DNA of 64,000 nt from Streptomyces sp. NRRL F-2664 (GTDB lineage: Bacteria > Actinomycetota > Actinomycetes > Streptomycetales > Streptomycetaceae): positions 62,001 through 126,000 of the forward strand of contig NZ_JOFX01000001.1 of the NCBI RefSeq assembly GCF_000719345.1, written 5' to 3'. The notes below the pieces were generated by a model. The model searched no databases and had not been told where the DNA came from. It worked only from the letters and a program-made list of their open reading frames with translations. The position numbers and the translations under genes are program-made. Below, in pieces: positions 52,481 to 61,885 of this stretch (position 1 is its first letter; the number at the start of each line of letters is the position of its first letter).

Positions 52481-53266
52481 GTGAGCCTGAGGATCGTTGT
52501 CTGTGTGAAGTACGTGCCCGACGCCACTGGCGACCGGCAGTTCACCGAGGACTTGACCGTCAACCGTGACGACGTCGACGGCCTGCTGTCGGAGCTCGAC
52601 GAGTACGCCGTCGAGCAGGCGCTGCAGATCGCCGACGAGGCCGACGATGCCGAGATCACCGTCCTGACGGTGGGCCCCGAGGACGCCAAGGACGCGCTGC
52701 GCAAGGCGCTGTCGATGGGTGCCGACAAGGCCATCCACGTCGAGGACGACGACCTGCACGGCACCGACGTCATGGGCACCTCGCTGGTGCTCGCCAAGGC
52801 CATCGAGAAGGCCGGCTACGACCTGGTCATCACCGGCATGGCGTCCACCGACGGCACCATGGGCGTCCTCCCGGCGATCCTGGCCGAGCGCCTGGGCGTC
52901 CCGCAGGTCACCCTGCTCTCCGAGGTCAAGGTCGAGGACGGCACCGTGACCGGCCGCCGCGACGGCGACACCGCGAGCGAGCAGCTGGAGGCCTCCCTCC
53001 CGGCGCTCGTCTCGGTGACGGACCAGTCGGGCGAGGCCCGCTACCCGTCCTTCAAGGGCATCATGGCCGCGAAGAAGAAGCCGGTCGAGTCCTGGGACCT
53101 CGAGGACCTGGAGATCGAGGCCGACGAGGTCGGCCTGGAGGGCTCCTGGACCGCGGTGGACTCCGCGGCGCAGCGCCCGGCCCGCACCGCCGGCACGATC
53201 GTCAAGGACGAGGGCGAGGGCGGCAAGCAGCTGGCCGAGTTCCTGGCCGGCCAGAAGTTCATCTAA
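52481..53266 (+). CDS. etfB: Electron transfer flavoprotein beta subunit
   Basis: 261 residues from GTG with GGAGAG six bases before. RIVVCVKYVPDATG at the start, EQALQIADEA, and GRRDGDTASEQLEASLPALVSV are typical of the EtfB/FixA AMP-binding subunit. With EtfA it carries electrons from acyl-CoA and other flavin dehydrogenases to the ETF:quinone oxidoreductase. It is followed by etfA after 59 bases, so the two form an operon. The dehydrogenase pair in the NRPS cluster could be among its donors. Confidence 0.97.
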   Translation: MSLRIVVCVKYVPDATGDRQFTEDLTVNRDDVDGLLSELDEYAVEQALQIADEADDAEITVLTVGPEDAKDALRKALSMGADKAIHVEDDDLHGTDVMGTSLVLAKAIEKAGYDLVITGMASTDGTMGVLPAILAERLGVPQVTLLSEVKVEDGTVTGRRDGDTASEQLEASLPALVSVTDQSGEARYPSFKGIMAAKKKPVESWDLEDLEIEADEVGLEGSWTAVDSAAQRPARTAGTIVKDEGEGGKQLAEFLAGQKFI

Positions 53267-53325
53267 GGGCTTCGGCCACCCCTCAGTAGCCCCCAGACAC
53301 TTCGCAATCGCAGGAGAGCAGTCCC

Positions 53326-54288
53326 ATGGCTGAAGTTCTCGTCTACGTCGACCACGTGGACGGCGCCGTCCGCAAGCCCACCCTCGAGCTGCTGACGCTG
53401 GCCCGCCGCATCGGCGAGCCCGTCGCCGTCGCCCTGGGCGCCGGTGCCGACGCCACCGCCGCGGTGCTCGCCGAGCACGGCGCGGTCAAGGTCCTCACCG
53501 CCGACGCCCCCGAGTTCGCCGAGTACCTCGTGGTACCGAAGGTGGACGCGCTGCAGGCCGCGTACGACGCCGTGTCCCCGGCCGCCGTGCTCGTCCCGTC
53601 CTCCGCCGAGGGCAAGGAGATCGCCGCGCGCCTGGCCGTGCGCATCGGCTCCGGCATCATCACCGACGCCGTCGACCTGGAGGCGGGTGACGAGGGCCCG
53701 GTCGCGACGCAGTCGGCCTTCGCCGCCTCGTTCACCACCAAGTCCCGTGTCTCCAAGGGCACCCCGGTCATCACCGTCAAGCCGAACTCGGCGCCCGTCG
53801 AGGCTGCTCCGGCCGCCGGCGCGGTCGAGGCGCTCGCCGTCACCTTCGGCGCGCTGGCCACCGGTACCAAGGTCACCGGGCGCACCCCGCGCGAGTCGAC
53901 GGGCCGTCCCGAGCTGACCGAGGCCGCGATCGTGGTCTCCGGTGGCCGCGGCGTCAACGGTGCCGAGAACTTCGGCATCATCGAGGCCCTCGCGGACTCC
54001 CTCGGTGCGGCCGTCGGCGCCTCCCGTGCCGCCGTCGACGCCGGCTGGTATCCGCACACCAACCAGGTCGGCCAGACCGGCAAGTCGGTCTCCCCGCAGC
54101 TCTACATCGCCTCCGGCATCTCCGGCGCGATCCAGCACCGGGCCGGCATGCAGACCTCGAAGACCATCGTGGCCATCAACAAGGACGCCGAGGCCCCGAT
54201 CTTCGACCTCGTCGACTACGGCGTGGTCGGCGACCTCTTCACGGTCGTCCCGCAGCTGACCGACGAGATCAAGGCGCGCAAGGGCTGA
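53326..54288 (+). CDS. etfA: Electron transfer flavoprotein alpha subunit
   Basis: 320 residues from ATG with AGGAGAG upstream. The N-terminal half ([20 protein letters not shown]) is the FixB alpha/beta domain. The C-terminal FAD domain is complete: [54 protein letters not shown] and [13 protein letters not shown]. It binds the FAD that shuttles electrons; EtfB is the partner just upstream. A hairpin terminator follows. Confidence 0.98.
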   Translation: MAEVLVYVDHVDGAVRKPTLELLTLARRIGEPVAVALGAGADATAAVLAEHGAVKVLTADAPEFAEYLVVPKVDALQAAYDAVSPAAVLVPSSAEGKEIAARLAVRIGSGIITDAVDLEAGDEGPVATQSAFAASFTTKSRVSKGTPVITVKPNSAPVEAAPAAGAVEALAVTFGALATGTKVTGRTPRESTGRPELTEAAIVVSGGRGVNGAENFGIIEALADSLGAAVGASRAAVDAGWYPHTNQVGQTGKSVSPQLYIASGISGAIQHRAGMQTSKTIVAINKDAEAPIFDLVDYGVVGDLFTVVPQLTDEIKARKG

Positions 54289-54327
54289 CCGCCTGACCTG
54301 CGTTTCTCTTCGTAGCATCGCTTCTCC

Positions 54328-54360
54328 GGGGCCGTGTGGTGATTCTCACCGCACGGCCCC
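54328..54360 (+). terminator. Hairpin terminator after etfBA
   Basis: GGGGCCGTGTGGTGA (54328-54342) pairs with TCACCGCACGGCCCC (54346-54360), 14 of 15 positions plus one G-T. It ends the etfBA unit. Confidence 0.8.
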
Positions 54361-54471
54361 GAGTCGTTCGTCCGGCCGGGCCGGGGGGACCATTGACGGA
54401 GCGGAACGGCATGACTAAATTCTGCTATGCGGATCTAAGCTTCCGTGAAGCGGAAAAGAGGAGAGTGCACG

Positions 54472-55770
54472 ATGGGTCAGCAGGAGAAGGTGGCGACGAG
54501 CCTCGCAGGCGCGGTCAGCGAGGGCATCAGCGCCTCCCTCGCGCCGGTGGACGCGGAGCTCGCGCGCCACTACCCGGGCGACCCCGGCACCCGCCAGCCC
54601 ATCCACACCGTCTACGTCCCCGGTGACGTCTTCGCCGCGGACACCATCCGCTCCTGGGGCGACCAGGCCCTGGCCGCCCTCGACGAGCACGCCCCGGACG
54701 CCGCCACCTTCGCCGGAGTCCTCGGCATCTCCGACGAACTCGCCGTACCGGTCTACGAGCGCGTGCGCGCCAAGCTGCTGCGCGAGCCCGTCGAGGACCT
54801 CCGCGTCGACTTCGAGGACGGCTTCGGCGTCCGCTCGGACGAGGAGGAGGACCAGGCCGCGGCCCGCGCCGCCCGCCTGGTCTCGGAGGCCTTCTCCAAC
54901 GGCACCAACGCCCCGTACATGGGCATCCGCATGAAGTGCATGGAATCCAACGTGCGCGACCGCGGCATCCGCACCACGGACATCTTCCTCTCCGGCCTCC
55001 TGGAGCACGGCGGACTGCCCGAGGGCCTCGTCCTGACGCTCCCGAAGGTCACCTACGCCGAGCAGGTCAGCGCCTTCGTCAAGCTGCTGGAGGCCTTCGA
55101 GAGCGCCCGCGGCCTGCGCCCGGGCCGGATCGGCTTCGAGATCCAGATCGAGACCAGCCAGTCCATCCTCGCCTCCGACGGCACCGCCACCGTCGCCCGC
55201 ATGATCGAGGCCGCCAAGGGCCGCGCCACGGGCCTGCACTACGGCACCTTCGACTACAGCGCCTGCGTCGGCGTGTCCGCCGCCTACCAGGCCAGCGACC
55301 ACCCCGCCGCCGACCACGCCAAGGCGATCATGCAGGTCGCGGCCGCCGGCACCGGCGTACGCGTCTCCGACGGCTCCACCAACGTCCTGCCGATCGGCAC
55401 CACCGAGAAGGTCCACGAGGGCTGGAAGCTCCACTACGGCCTGACCCGCCGCGCCCTGGCCCGCGCGTACTACCAGGGCTGGGACATGCACCCCGCGCAC
55501 CTGCCCACCCGTTACGCCGCCGTCTTCACCTTCTACCGCGAGGGCCTCGAAGCCGCCGCCGCGCGGCTGAAGGCGTACGTGGCCAAGATCGAGGGCGACG
55601 TGATGGACGAGCCGGCGACCGCCAAGGCCCTGGCCGGCTACCTGGTGCGCGGCCTCGACTGCGGCGCGGTGGGCGCCGACGAGGTCACCGCGCTGACCGG
55701 CCTGACCCGCGCCGAGCTCGACGCCTTCGCCATCCCGCGCCGCTCGGCGACCCTGACCGCGACCGCCTGA
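54472..55770 (+). CDS. DUF6986 family protein (HpcH/HpaI aldolase / citrate lyase-like fold)
   Basis: 432 residues from ATG at 54472, with GAGGAG nine bases before. TVYVPGDVFAADTIRSWG opens the protein, DLRVDFEDGFGV has the acidic metal-binding pair, YMGIRMKCMESNVRDRG the phosphate/CoA Arg, LEAFESARGLRPGRIGFEIQIETSQS the glutamate ligand strand. The order matches the aldolase/CitE TIM-barrel superfamily. The exact reaction is unknown. It has its own spacer and terminator, so it is probably a single-gene unit. Confidence 0.88.
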   Translation: MGQQEKVATSLAGAVSEGISASLAPVDAELARHYPGDPGTRQPIHTVYVPGDVFAADTIRSWGDQALAALDEHAPDAATFAGVLGISDELAVPVYERVRAKLLREPVEDLRVDFEDGFGVRSDEEEDQAAARAARLVSEAFSNGTNAPYMGIRMKCMESNVRDRGIRTTDIFLSGLLEHGGLPEGLVLTLPKVTYAEQVSAFVKLLEAFESARGLRPGRIGFEIQIETSQSILASDGTATVARMIEAAKGRATGLHYGTFDYSACVGVSAAYQASDHPAADHAKAIMQVAAAGTGVRVSDGSTNVLPIGTTEKVHEGWKLHYGLTRRALARAYYQGWDMHPAHLPTRYAAVFTFYREGLEAAAARLKAYVAKIEGDVMDEPATAKALAGYLVRGLDCGAVGADEVTALTGLTRAELDAFAIPRRSATLTATA

Positions 55771-55784
55771 TCCGGGGAGCGTAC

Positions 55785-55815
55785 GGCCCGGCCCCCGTTC
55801 CTCCGGGGCCGGGCC
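55785..55815. terminator. Bidirectional hairpin terminator
   Basis: GGCCCGGCCCC (55785-55795) and GGGGCCGGGCC (55805-55815) form a perfect 11-base-pair stem between the convergent DUF6986 and LacI genes. Confidence 0.82.
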
Positions 55816-55832
55816 GCCGGTGTGTACGGGGC

Positions 55833-56870
55833 TCAGTCCGCCGGAGGCAGTTCGCCCGAGCCGCGGGGTACGAGGCGGGTGGGCAGCTCCGTGCGGGTCG
55901 GGGGGAGTCCGGCCCCGGCCAGGCGCTGGAAGAGGCGGTCCGTCGCCACCCGGCCCAGCGCCGCCGGGTCCTGGGCGACCACCGTGATGCCCGGCCGCAG
56001 CAGGTCCGCCAGCTCGAAGTCGTCGAAGCCGACCAGCGCCACCGGCCGCTCCAGGGCGGCCAGGACCCGTACCACCGTGACCGTGACCCGGTTGTTGCCG
56101 GCGAAGACGGCGGTCACCGGCTCCGGACCCGCGAGCATCGACCGCGCCGCGCCCGCGACCCGCTCCGGGTCCGTCGAACCGAGCGAGACCCAGGCTCCGG
56201 CCACCGGAAGATCGGCCTCCGCCATCGCCGTGCAGTAGCCGCGCAGGCGTTCCGTCGCCGTGTGGATGCGGGGATGGTCCCCGATGAAGCCGATCCGGCG
56301 GTGGCCGCCGGCGATGAGGTGGGCGACGCCGCCGAGGGCGCCGCCGAAGTTGTCCGACAGCACCACGTCGGCGTCGATCCGGCCGGCCGGCCGGTCCACG
56401 AAGACCGTGGCCACGCCCGCCCGCATCTCCGGCTCCAGGTAGCGGTGGTCGTTCCCGGCCGGGATCACGATCAGGCCGTCCACCCTGCGGGCGCACAGCG
56501 CCAGCGCCAACTCCCGCTCGCGGTCCGGGTCCTCGGCGCTGGAACCGTTGATGAGCAGCGCCCCGTGGGCGCGCGCCACCTCCTCCACGGCCCGGTTGAG
56601 CGGCCCGTAGAAGGGGTCGGCGAGGTCCTCCAGGACCAGGCCGACGGTGGCGGTACGGCCCTTGCGCAGCACACGCGCACTGTCGTTCCTGCGGAAGCCC
56701 AGGGCCTCGATGGCCTCCAGGACACGCCTTCCCGTCTCGGGGGTGACCCCCGGCTCGCCGTTGACCACCCGGGACACCGTCTTCAGGCCCACTCCGGCCC
56801 GGGCCGCCACGTCCTTCATGGTCGGCCGGGTTCCGTAGCGGGGGTCTGACGTGCGGCGGTTGTGGGGCAC
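55833..56870 (-). CDS. LacI family transcriptional regulator
   Basis: 345 residues. The HTH reads MKDVAARAGVGLKTVSRVVNG with the hinge helix ARVLRKGRTATVGL. The periplasmic-binding-like effector domain follows: LEDLADPFYGPLNRAVEE, DGLIVIPAGNDH, AHLIAGGHRRIGFIGD and PVALVGFDDFELADLL. Members repress sugar-use genes and are released by a sugar. No transporter or glycosidase lies next to it, so the target is unknown. The divergent neighbour is the P-loop/Nudix gene. Confidence 0.96.
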   Translation of the reverse strand: MPHNRRTSDPRYGTRPTMKDVAARAGVGLKTVSRVVNGEPGVTPETGRRVLEAIEALGFRRNDSARVLRKGRTATVGLVLEDLADPFYGPLNRAVEEVARAHGALLINGSSAEDPDRERELALALCARRVDGLIVIPAGNDHRYLEPEMRAGVATVFVDRPAGRIDADVVLSDNFGGALGGVAHLIAGGHRRIGFIGDHPRIHTATERLRGYCTAMAEADLPVAGAWVSLGSTDPERVAGAARSMLAGPEPVTAVFAGNNRVTVTVVRVLAALERPVALVGFDDFELADLLRPGITVVAQDPAALGRVATDRLFQRLAGAGLPPTRTELPTRLVPRGSGELPPAD

Positions 56871-57016
56871 GGTCGTGAATCCTCCCTCGTACGCGGGCGA
56901 GCGTGCGGGCTCGTGACCATGAGGATAAGCACTCGGCCGATAGTGAGGTTTTCGTGGCAGGCTGGGGCGGGCAAGCCACTGGGGGCTCCGGACGAGCCAT
57001 GGGGAGAGGGGTAGAC

Positions 57017-58054
57017 GTGATTGTCTGGATCAACGGAACGTTCAGCGCGGGGAAGACCAGCACGGCCCGCGAACTGACCGCCATCCTCCCGGACAGCACC
57101 CTGTTCGACCCCGAGTTCGTCGGCGACGCGCTGCGGGTGCTGCTGCCGCCCAAACGTCTGGCCGAGGTCACCGACTACCAGGACCTGCCGAGTTGGCGCC
57201 GGCTCGTGGTGGACACCGCCGCGGCGGTCCTCGCCGAAGTGGGCGGGGTGCTGGTGGTCCCGATGACGCTGCTCCGCCAGGCCTACCGGGACGAGATCTT
57301 CGGCGGGCTCGCGGCACGGCGGATCCCGGTGCGGCATGTGCTGCTCGCCCCTGCGGAAACGATCCTGCGGGAGCGGATCGCGACCCGCAGCGAGCCCGGG
57401 GCGCCCGAGCAGGTCGACGTGCGGGTCCGGCAGTGGGCCTACGACCACATCCCCGCCTACCAGGAGGCCCTCGGCTGGCTCACCGCCGACGCGCACGTCG
57501 TCGACAACGGGGCCCTGACGGTGCGGGAGACGGCCGAGCGGATCGCCGAGGCCGTCCGCTCGGACACCGCCCGGGTCTGCGACATCGTGCAGACGCCGGA
57601 ACCCACGCGGGAGACGGTCGCGGCCGGGGTCCTGCTCTTCGACGAGCAGGACCGGGTGCTGCTGGTCGACCCCACGTACAAGGCGGGCTGGGAGTTCCCC
57701 GGCGGCGTCGTCGAAGCCGGCGAGGCACCGGCCGCCGCCGGTGTACGAGAGGTCGCCGAGGAACTGGGCCTCGTACTGGACCGGGCGCCCGGCCTCCTCG
57801 TGGTCGACTGGGAACGCCCCCAGCCCCCCGGATACGGCGGCCTGCGCCTCCTCTTCGACGGCGGCCGCCTCACCGCGGACGCGGCCGCCCGCCTCAGGCT
57901 GCCGGGACCCGAACTGCGGGCCTGGCGCTTCGTGACGGAGGCAGAAGCCGCGGACCTCCTGCCGCACCACCGCCACGAACGCCTGCGCTGGGCCCTGCGC
58001 GCCCGGGAACGCGGCCGCCCGCTCTACCTGGAGGCAGGTGTCCCGACGGAGTGA
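57017..58054 (+). CDS. Fusion of P-loop kinase-like domain and Nudix hydrolase
   Basis: 345 residues from GTG at 57017 with GGAGAGGGG just upstream. The first 190 residues are a P-loop NTPase: VWINGTFSAGKTSTARELT is Walker A, and RRIPVRHVLLAPAETILRERI resembles the lid region of small-molecule kinases such as chloramphenicol phosphotransferase. The second half is a Nudix domain with the full box GGVVEAGEAPAAAGVREVAEELG (G-x5-E-x7-R-E-x2-E-E). The pair suggests one enzyme that phosphorylates and hydrolyses nucleotide-like compounds, but the substrate is unknown. The stop overlaps a hairpin terminator. Confidence 0.92.
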   Translation: MIVWINGTFSAGKTSTARELTAILPDSTLFDPEFVGDALRVLLPPKRLAEVTDYQDLPSWRRLVVDTAAAVLAEVGGVLVVPMTLLRQAYRDEIFGGLAARRIPVRHVLLAPAETILRERIATRSEPGAPEQVDVRVRQWAYDHIPAYQEALGWLTADAHVVDNGALTVRETAERIAEAVRSDTARVCDIVQTPEPTRETVAAGVLLFDEQDRVLLVDPTYKAGWEFPGGVVEAGEAPAAAGVREVAEELGLVLDRAPGLLVVDWERPQPPGYGGLRLLFDGGRLTADAAARLRLPGPELRAWRFVTEAEAADLLPHHRHERLRWALRARERGRPLYLEAGVPTE

Positions 58055-58076
58055 GGCCCGCGCGTGCAGCGGGCCT
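58054..58076. terminator. Hairpin terminator after the Nudix fusion gene
   Basis: AGGCCCGC (58054-58061) pairs with GCGGGCCT (58069-58076) around the loop GCGTGCA, beginning at the stop codon. Confidence 0.7.
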
Positions 58077-58181
58077 CCCCGCGACGCGGCCGAGGGGCCC
58101 GGGCCGTGCCACCCGCCGCCCGGGTCGCCCGGCGGTCACTCCCGCCCCGGGGCGGCGCCCGCCGTCTCACCCCCGCCGCTG

Positions 58182-58877
58182 TCAGACCGCGGTACCGGCG
58201 GCGGCCCCGGCCAGCGCGGCCGCGGTGTCCACCGTGAGGGGGTCGCCGTGGCCGAAGCAGGCGACCCGCGGAGCGAGGCCCGCCAGCCGCCGGAAGGAGC
58301 CGACCGCCCGGGCCTTGTCGACGTTGAAGACGCCCAGCATCGGCGGCCCCACGGCGGCGATGCAGTCACCCGCGAACAGCACCCCGTGGTGGGGCAGATG
58401 GACGCCGATGCTGCCGTCGGTGTGGCCCGGCGCGTGGACGACGTACGCTCCGTCCCCGAAGCCCAGCGCGTCCCCGTCCTCCAGCTCACGGTCCACCCGG
58501 GTGGGCGGTGCCTCGGGAACGGTCAGGCCGTGCGCGTACAGCGGGACCTCCCAGTCCAGGAGCACCGGTTCGGGAACGGGCCGCTCGCCGCGGATCACGG
58601 GCGCGTCCAGCCGGTGCGCGAGCACCTGGGCGCCCCAGCGCCCGGCGAGCTCACCGGCCGCACCGACGTGGTCGCGGTGGCAGTGCGTGAGGACGATCCG
58701 CTCCAGCCGCTCCGGGAGCAGCCCGAGGGAACGTATCGCCCCTTCGATCTCGGCGGCGGAGGCGACGTTGCCCGCGTCGACGAGGGTGAGGTCTGCGCCG
58801 TCCTGCCAGAGATGGGCCTGGCCGATCGGGAATCGGAGCATGTGGAGCCGGTTCGGGAGCACTTCGACGAGATCCAT
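58182..58877 (-). CDS. Metallo-beta-lactamase fold hydrolase
   Basis: 231 residues from ATG at 58877 (weak ribosome-binding site; a longer start is possible). VLTHCHRDHVGAAGEL is the HxHxDH metal motif, APGHTDGSIGVHLPHHGVLFAGDCI gives the third His and bridging Asp, and FGHGDPLT the last His. This is the glyoxalase-II-like type of MBL hydrolase, with unknown substrate. It lies downstream of the M20 peptidase on the same strand with a 103-base gap. Confidence 0.94.
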   Translation of the reverse strand: MDLVEVLPNRLHMLRFPIGQAHLWQDGADLTLVDAGNVASAAEIEGAIRSLGLLPERLERIVLTHCHRDHVGAAGELAGRWGAQVLAHRLDAPVIRGERPVPEPVLLDWEVPLYAHGLTVPEAPPTRVDRELEDGDALGFGDGAYVVHAPGHTDGSIGVHLPHHGVLFAGDCIAAVGPPMLGVFNVDKARAVGSFRRLAGLAPRVACFGHGDPLTVDTAAALAGAAAGTAV

Positions 58878-58980
58878 ACGGTGACCGTACGGACGGCCCG
58901 GCGCCCGACGGCCGGACTTCACCGTGAGCGGAGTACGCCCAGGGCGGAGACCGCCCCGGGCGGACACGCGTCCGGGCAGA

Positions 58981-60345
58981 TCAGGCGCGCTTGGACTCCG
59001 CGTAGTTGATCAGGAAGAGGGCCTCGGCCACCGACAGGCGCTCCAGCTCCTCCGGCGACACGCTCTCGTTGACCGCGTGGATCTGCGCCTCCGGCTCGCT
59101 GAGCCCGATCAGCAGCATCTCCGCCCCCGGGTACAGGGACGTCAGCGTGTTGCACAGCGGGATGGAGCCGCCCATGCCGCTGATCTGCATCTCCTGGCCG
59201 GGGTAGGCGGCTTCCAGGGCCGTGCGCATCGACGCGTACGCCGGGCTGTCGGTGTCCGCCTGGAACGGCTGGCCCTGGCCGACCACCTCCAGTTCGAGAC
59301 GCGCCTTCCACGGGGTGTGCGCCTCCAGGTGGGCCTGGAGGAGCTTGATGGCCTCGGCGGTGTCCACGCCCGGCGGCACGCGCAGGCTGATCAGCGCGCC
59401 CGCGCTCGCGTGGACGGACGGGGTCGCACCGACGACGGGCGGGCAGTCGATACCGAGGACGGTGACGGCCGGGCGGGCCCACAGGCGGTCGGCGACGGTG
59501 CCCTCACCGATCAGTTCGACGCCGTCCAGGACCTTGGCGTCGGCGCGGAAGTCCGCCTCCGGGTACTGCAGGCCCTCCCACACCGCGTCCGAGGCGAGCC
59601 CGTCGACGGTCGTCGAACCGTCGGCGGCGCGCAGCGAGTCGAGCACGCGGATCAGCGCCGCCAGGGCGTCGGGGGCGGCGCCGCCGAAGATCCCCGAGTG
59701 CAGGTTGCCGCCCAGCGTGTCGATCTTCACCTTGAGCAGGCACATGCCGCGCAGCGTGGCGGTCACCGTCGGCAGTCCCGGACGGAAGTTGCCGGCGTCG
59801 CCGATGACGATGGTGTCGGCGCTCAGCAGTTCCGGGTGCGCCTCCGCGTACTGCTGGAGGCCGCCGGTGCCCTGCTCCTCCGAGCCCTCGACGATCACCT
59901 TCACGCTCACCGGCACACCGCCGTTGGCCTTCAGGGCGCGCAGCGCCAGCAGGTGCATGATGAACCCGCCCTTGCAGTCGGCCGCACCGCGCCCGTACCA
60001 GCGCCCGTCGCGCTCGGTCAGCTCGAAGGCCGGGGAGATCCACGCGTCGTCGTCCAGCGGCGGCTGCACGTCGTAGTGCGCGTAGAGCAGCACGGTGGGC
60101 GCGCCCTGCGGGCCGGGCAGGAAGCCGTACACGGACTGGGTGCCGTCGGGGGTGTCGAGGAGCGCCACGTCCTGGAAGCCCTCGGCGCGCAGCGCGTCGG
60201 CCACCCAGTTCGCCGCGGCCTCGCTCTCGCTGCGGGGGAACTGCGCCCAGTCCGCCACCGACTGGAAGGCCACCAGCTCGGTCAGCTCCTGCTTGGCGCG
60301 GGGCATCAGCGAGGCGATGGTCTCGGCGATCGGATGCTGGGACAT
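58981..60345 (-). CDS. M20 family dipeptidase/metallopeptidase
   Basis: 454 residues from ATG at 60345, with AAGGAG seven bases before. VLLYAHYDVQPP (metal His and catalytic Asp), WYGRGAADCKGG (bridging Asp), VIVEGSEEQGTGGL (catalytic Glu pair) and DAGNFRPGLPTVTATLRGM are all present; the C-terminal His is in AQIHAVNES. The lid domain (about 200-330) is of the CNDP/PepV type. It cleaves dipeptides or acylated amino acids in the cytoplasm with two zinc ions. Confidence 0.97.
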   Translation of the reverse strand: MSQHPIAETIASLMPRAKQELTELVAFQSVADWAQFPRSESEAAANWVADALRAEGFQDVALLDTPDGTQSVYGFLPGPQGAPTVLLYAHYDVQPPLDDDAWISPAFELTERDGRWYGRGAADCKGGFIMHLLALRALKANGGVPVSVKVIVEGSEEQGTGGLQQYAEAHPELLSADTIVIGDAGNFRPGLPTVTATLRGMCLLKVKIDTLGGNLHSGIFGGAAPDALAALIRVLDSLRAADGSTTVDGLASDAVWEGLQYPEADFRADAKVLDGVELIGEGTVADRLWARPAVTVLGIDCPPVVGATPSVHASAGALISLRVPPGVDTAEAIKLLQAHLEAHTPWKARLELEVVGQGQPFQADTDSPAYASMRTALEAAYPGQEMQISGMGGSIPLCNTLTSLYPGAEMLLIGLSEPEAQIHAVNESVSPEELERLSVAEALFLINYAESKRA

Positions 60346-60526
60346 GGGCACGCTCCTTGTGGGTGCGACGTTGTATCCGTGTACGCAGGCCCGCGCACGC
60401 GCGGGATGTGCGTATGCCGGGTACGGCGGAAGACGGTCCGATCTTCGCACAGCAGGGTGGGGCGGCGTCTCGCCGTAGGATTTCCCCGGCATCGGAGCAA
60501 CGGGTGATCAGGAGCAGCAACACATC

Positions 60527-61885
60527 GTGAGCAGCGACGACGACGTACGCGACGCAGGTGCAGGTGCAGGCGAGGCCGGAGACGCCGGCGCCGAGGCAGG
60601 CGCGGGCGCAGAGCCGGGTGCGGGCCCGGGTGCGGACCCGGCCGGGCAGGGGGCGGGCGACGAGGGGGCCGGGGGAGCCGGCGAGGTGTGGGACGTGGTC
60701 GTGGTCGGAGCCGGACCGGCCGGGTCCTCCGCCGCGTACGCGGCGGCCACGGCGGGGCGGCGGGTGCTGCTGCTGGAGAAGGCCGAACTGCCCCGGTACA
60801 AGACGTGCGGCGGCGGCATCATCGGCCCGTCGCGCGACGCCCTCCCGCCGGGCTTCGTCCTGCCCCTCAAGGACCGCATCCACGCGGTCACCTTCTCGAT
60901 GGACGGCAGACTGGCCCGTACCCGGCGCTCGAAGCACATGCTGTTCGGGCTGATCAACCGGCCCGAGTTCGACGCCGGCCTGGTCGCGGAGGCGGAGAAG
61001 GCGGGCGCCACCGTCCGTACGGGCACCGCCGTGTCCCGCGTGGAGCAGCACGGCTCCGCCGTGCCGGACCGGCGCACGGTCGCCGTCGTGCTGGCCGACG
61101 GGGAGACCGTCCTGGCGCGCGCGGTGGTCGGCGCGGACGGCAGCGCGAGCCGGATCGGCGCGCACGTCGGCGTCGAGATGGACCAGGTGGACCTCGGCCT
61201 GGAGGCGGAGATCCCCGTCCCCGCGACGGTGGCCGAGGACTGGAAGGGGCGGGTGCTGATCGACTGGGGCCCGCTGCCCGGAAGTTACGGCTGGGTCTTC
61301 CCCAAGGGCGACACCCTCACCGTCGGGGTGATCTCGGCGAAGGGCGACGGGGCCGCGACCAAGCGGTACCTGGACGACTTCATCGCCCGGCTCGGTCTCG
61401 CCGGTTTCGAACCGGCCGTCTCCTCCGGGCACCTCACCCGTTGTCGCAAGCCCGACTCGCCGCTCTCGCGCGGCCGGGTCCTGGTCGCGGGTGACGCCGC
61501 CGGACTGCTGGAGCCGTGGACCCGCGAGGGCATCTCCTTCGCGCTGCGTTCGGGCCGGCTCGCGGGGGAGTGGGCGGTGAAGATCGCCGAGGCGCAGGAC
61601 GCGGTCGACGCGCGCCGCCAGGCCCTCAACTACGCCTTCGCGGTGAAGGCCGGACTGGGTGTGGAGATGGGGGTCGGGAAGCGGATGCTGACCGTCTTCG
61701 AGGCCCGGCCGGGGCTGCTGCACGCGGCGATCACCGGGTTCCGCCCGGCGTGGCGGGCCTTCGCCCGCATCACGCGGGGCGCGACGACCCTGGCCGACCT
61801 GGTGCGCACGTACCCGCTGGCGCGCAAGGCACTGCACGCACTGGACGCCCGGCAGGCGGCGGCCCGCAAGGCCGACGGGACTTAG
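60527..61885 (+). CDS. Geranylgeranyl reductase family FAD-dependent oxidoreductase
   Basis: 452 residues from GTG at 60527. The first 52 residues are a low-complexity run of Ala, Gly, Asp and Glu made of near-repeats at DNA level. The enzyme then starts with VWDVVVVGAGPAGSSAAYAA (FAD), LPRYKTCGGGIIGPS (the family's Cys motif PxxKxCGG), AVVGADGSASRIGAHVG and RVLVAGDAAGLLEPWTREGISFAL. Relatives reduce isoprenoid chains of lipids or menaquinone. No isoprenoid genes are adjacent. The extension is probably disordered and dispensable; an internal start is possible but none has a clear site. Confidence 0.93.
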   Translation: MSSDDDVRDAGAGAGEAGDAGAEAGAGAEPGAGPGADPAGQGAGDEGAGGAGEVWDVVVVGAGPAGSSAAYAAATAGRRVLLLEKAELPRYKTCGGGIIGPSRDALPPGFVLPLKDRIHAVTFSMDGRLARTRRSKHMLFGLINRPEFDAGLVAEAEKAGATVRTGTAVSRVEQHGSAVPDRRTVAVVLADGETVLARAVVGADGSASRIGAHVGVEMDQVDLGLEAEIPVPATVAEDWKGRVLIDWGPLPGSYGWVFPKGDTLTVGVISAKGDGAATKRYLDDFIARLGLAGFEPAVSSGHLTRCRKPDSPLSRGRVLVAGDAAGLLEPWTREGISFALRSGRLAGEWAVKIAEAQDAVDARRQALNYAFAVKAGLGVEMGVGKRMLTVFEARPGLLHAAITGFRPAWRAFARITRGATTLADLVRTYPLARKALHALDARQAAARKADGT

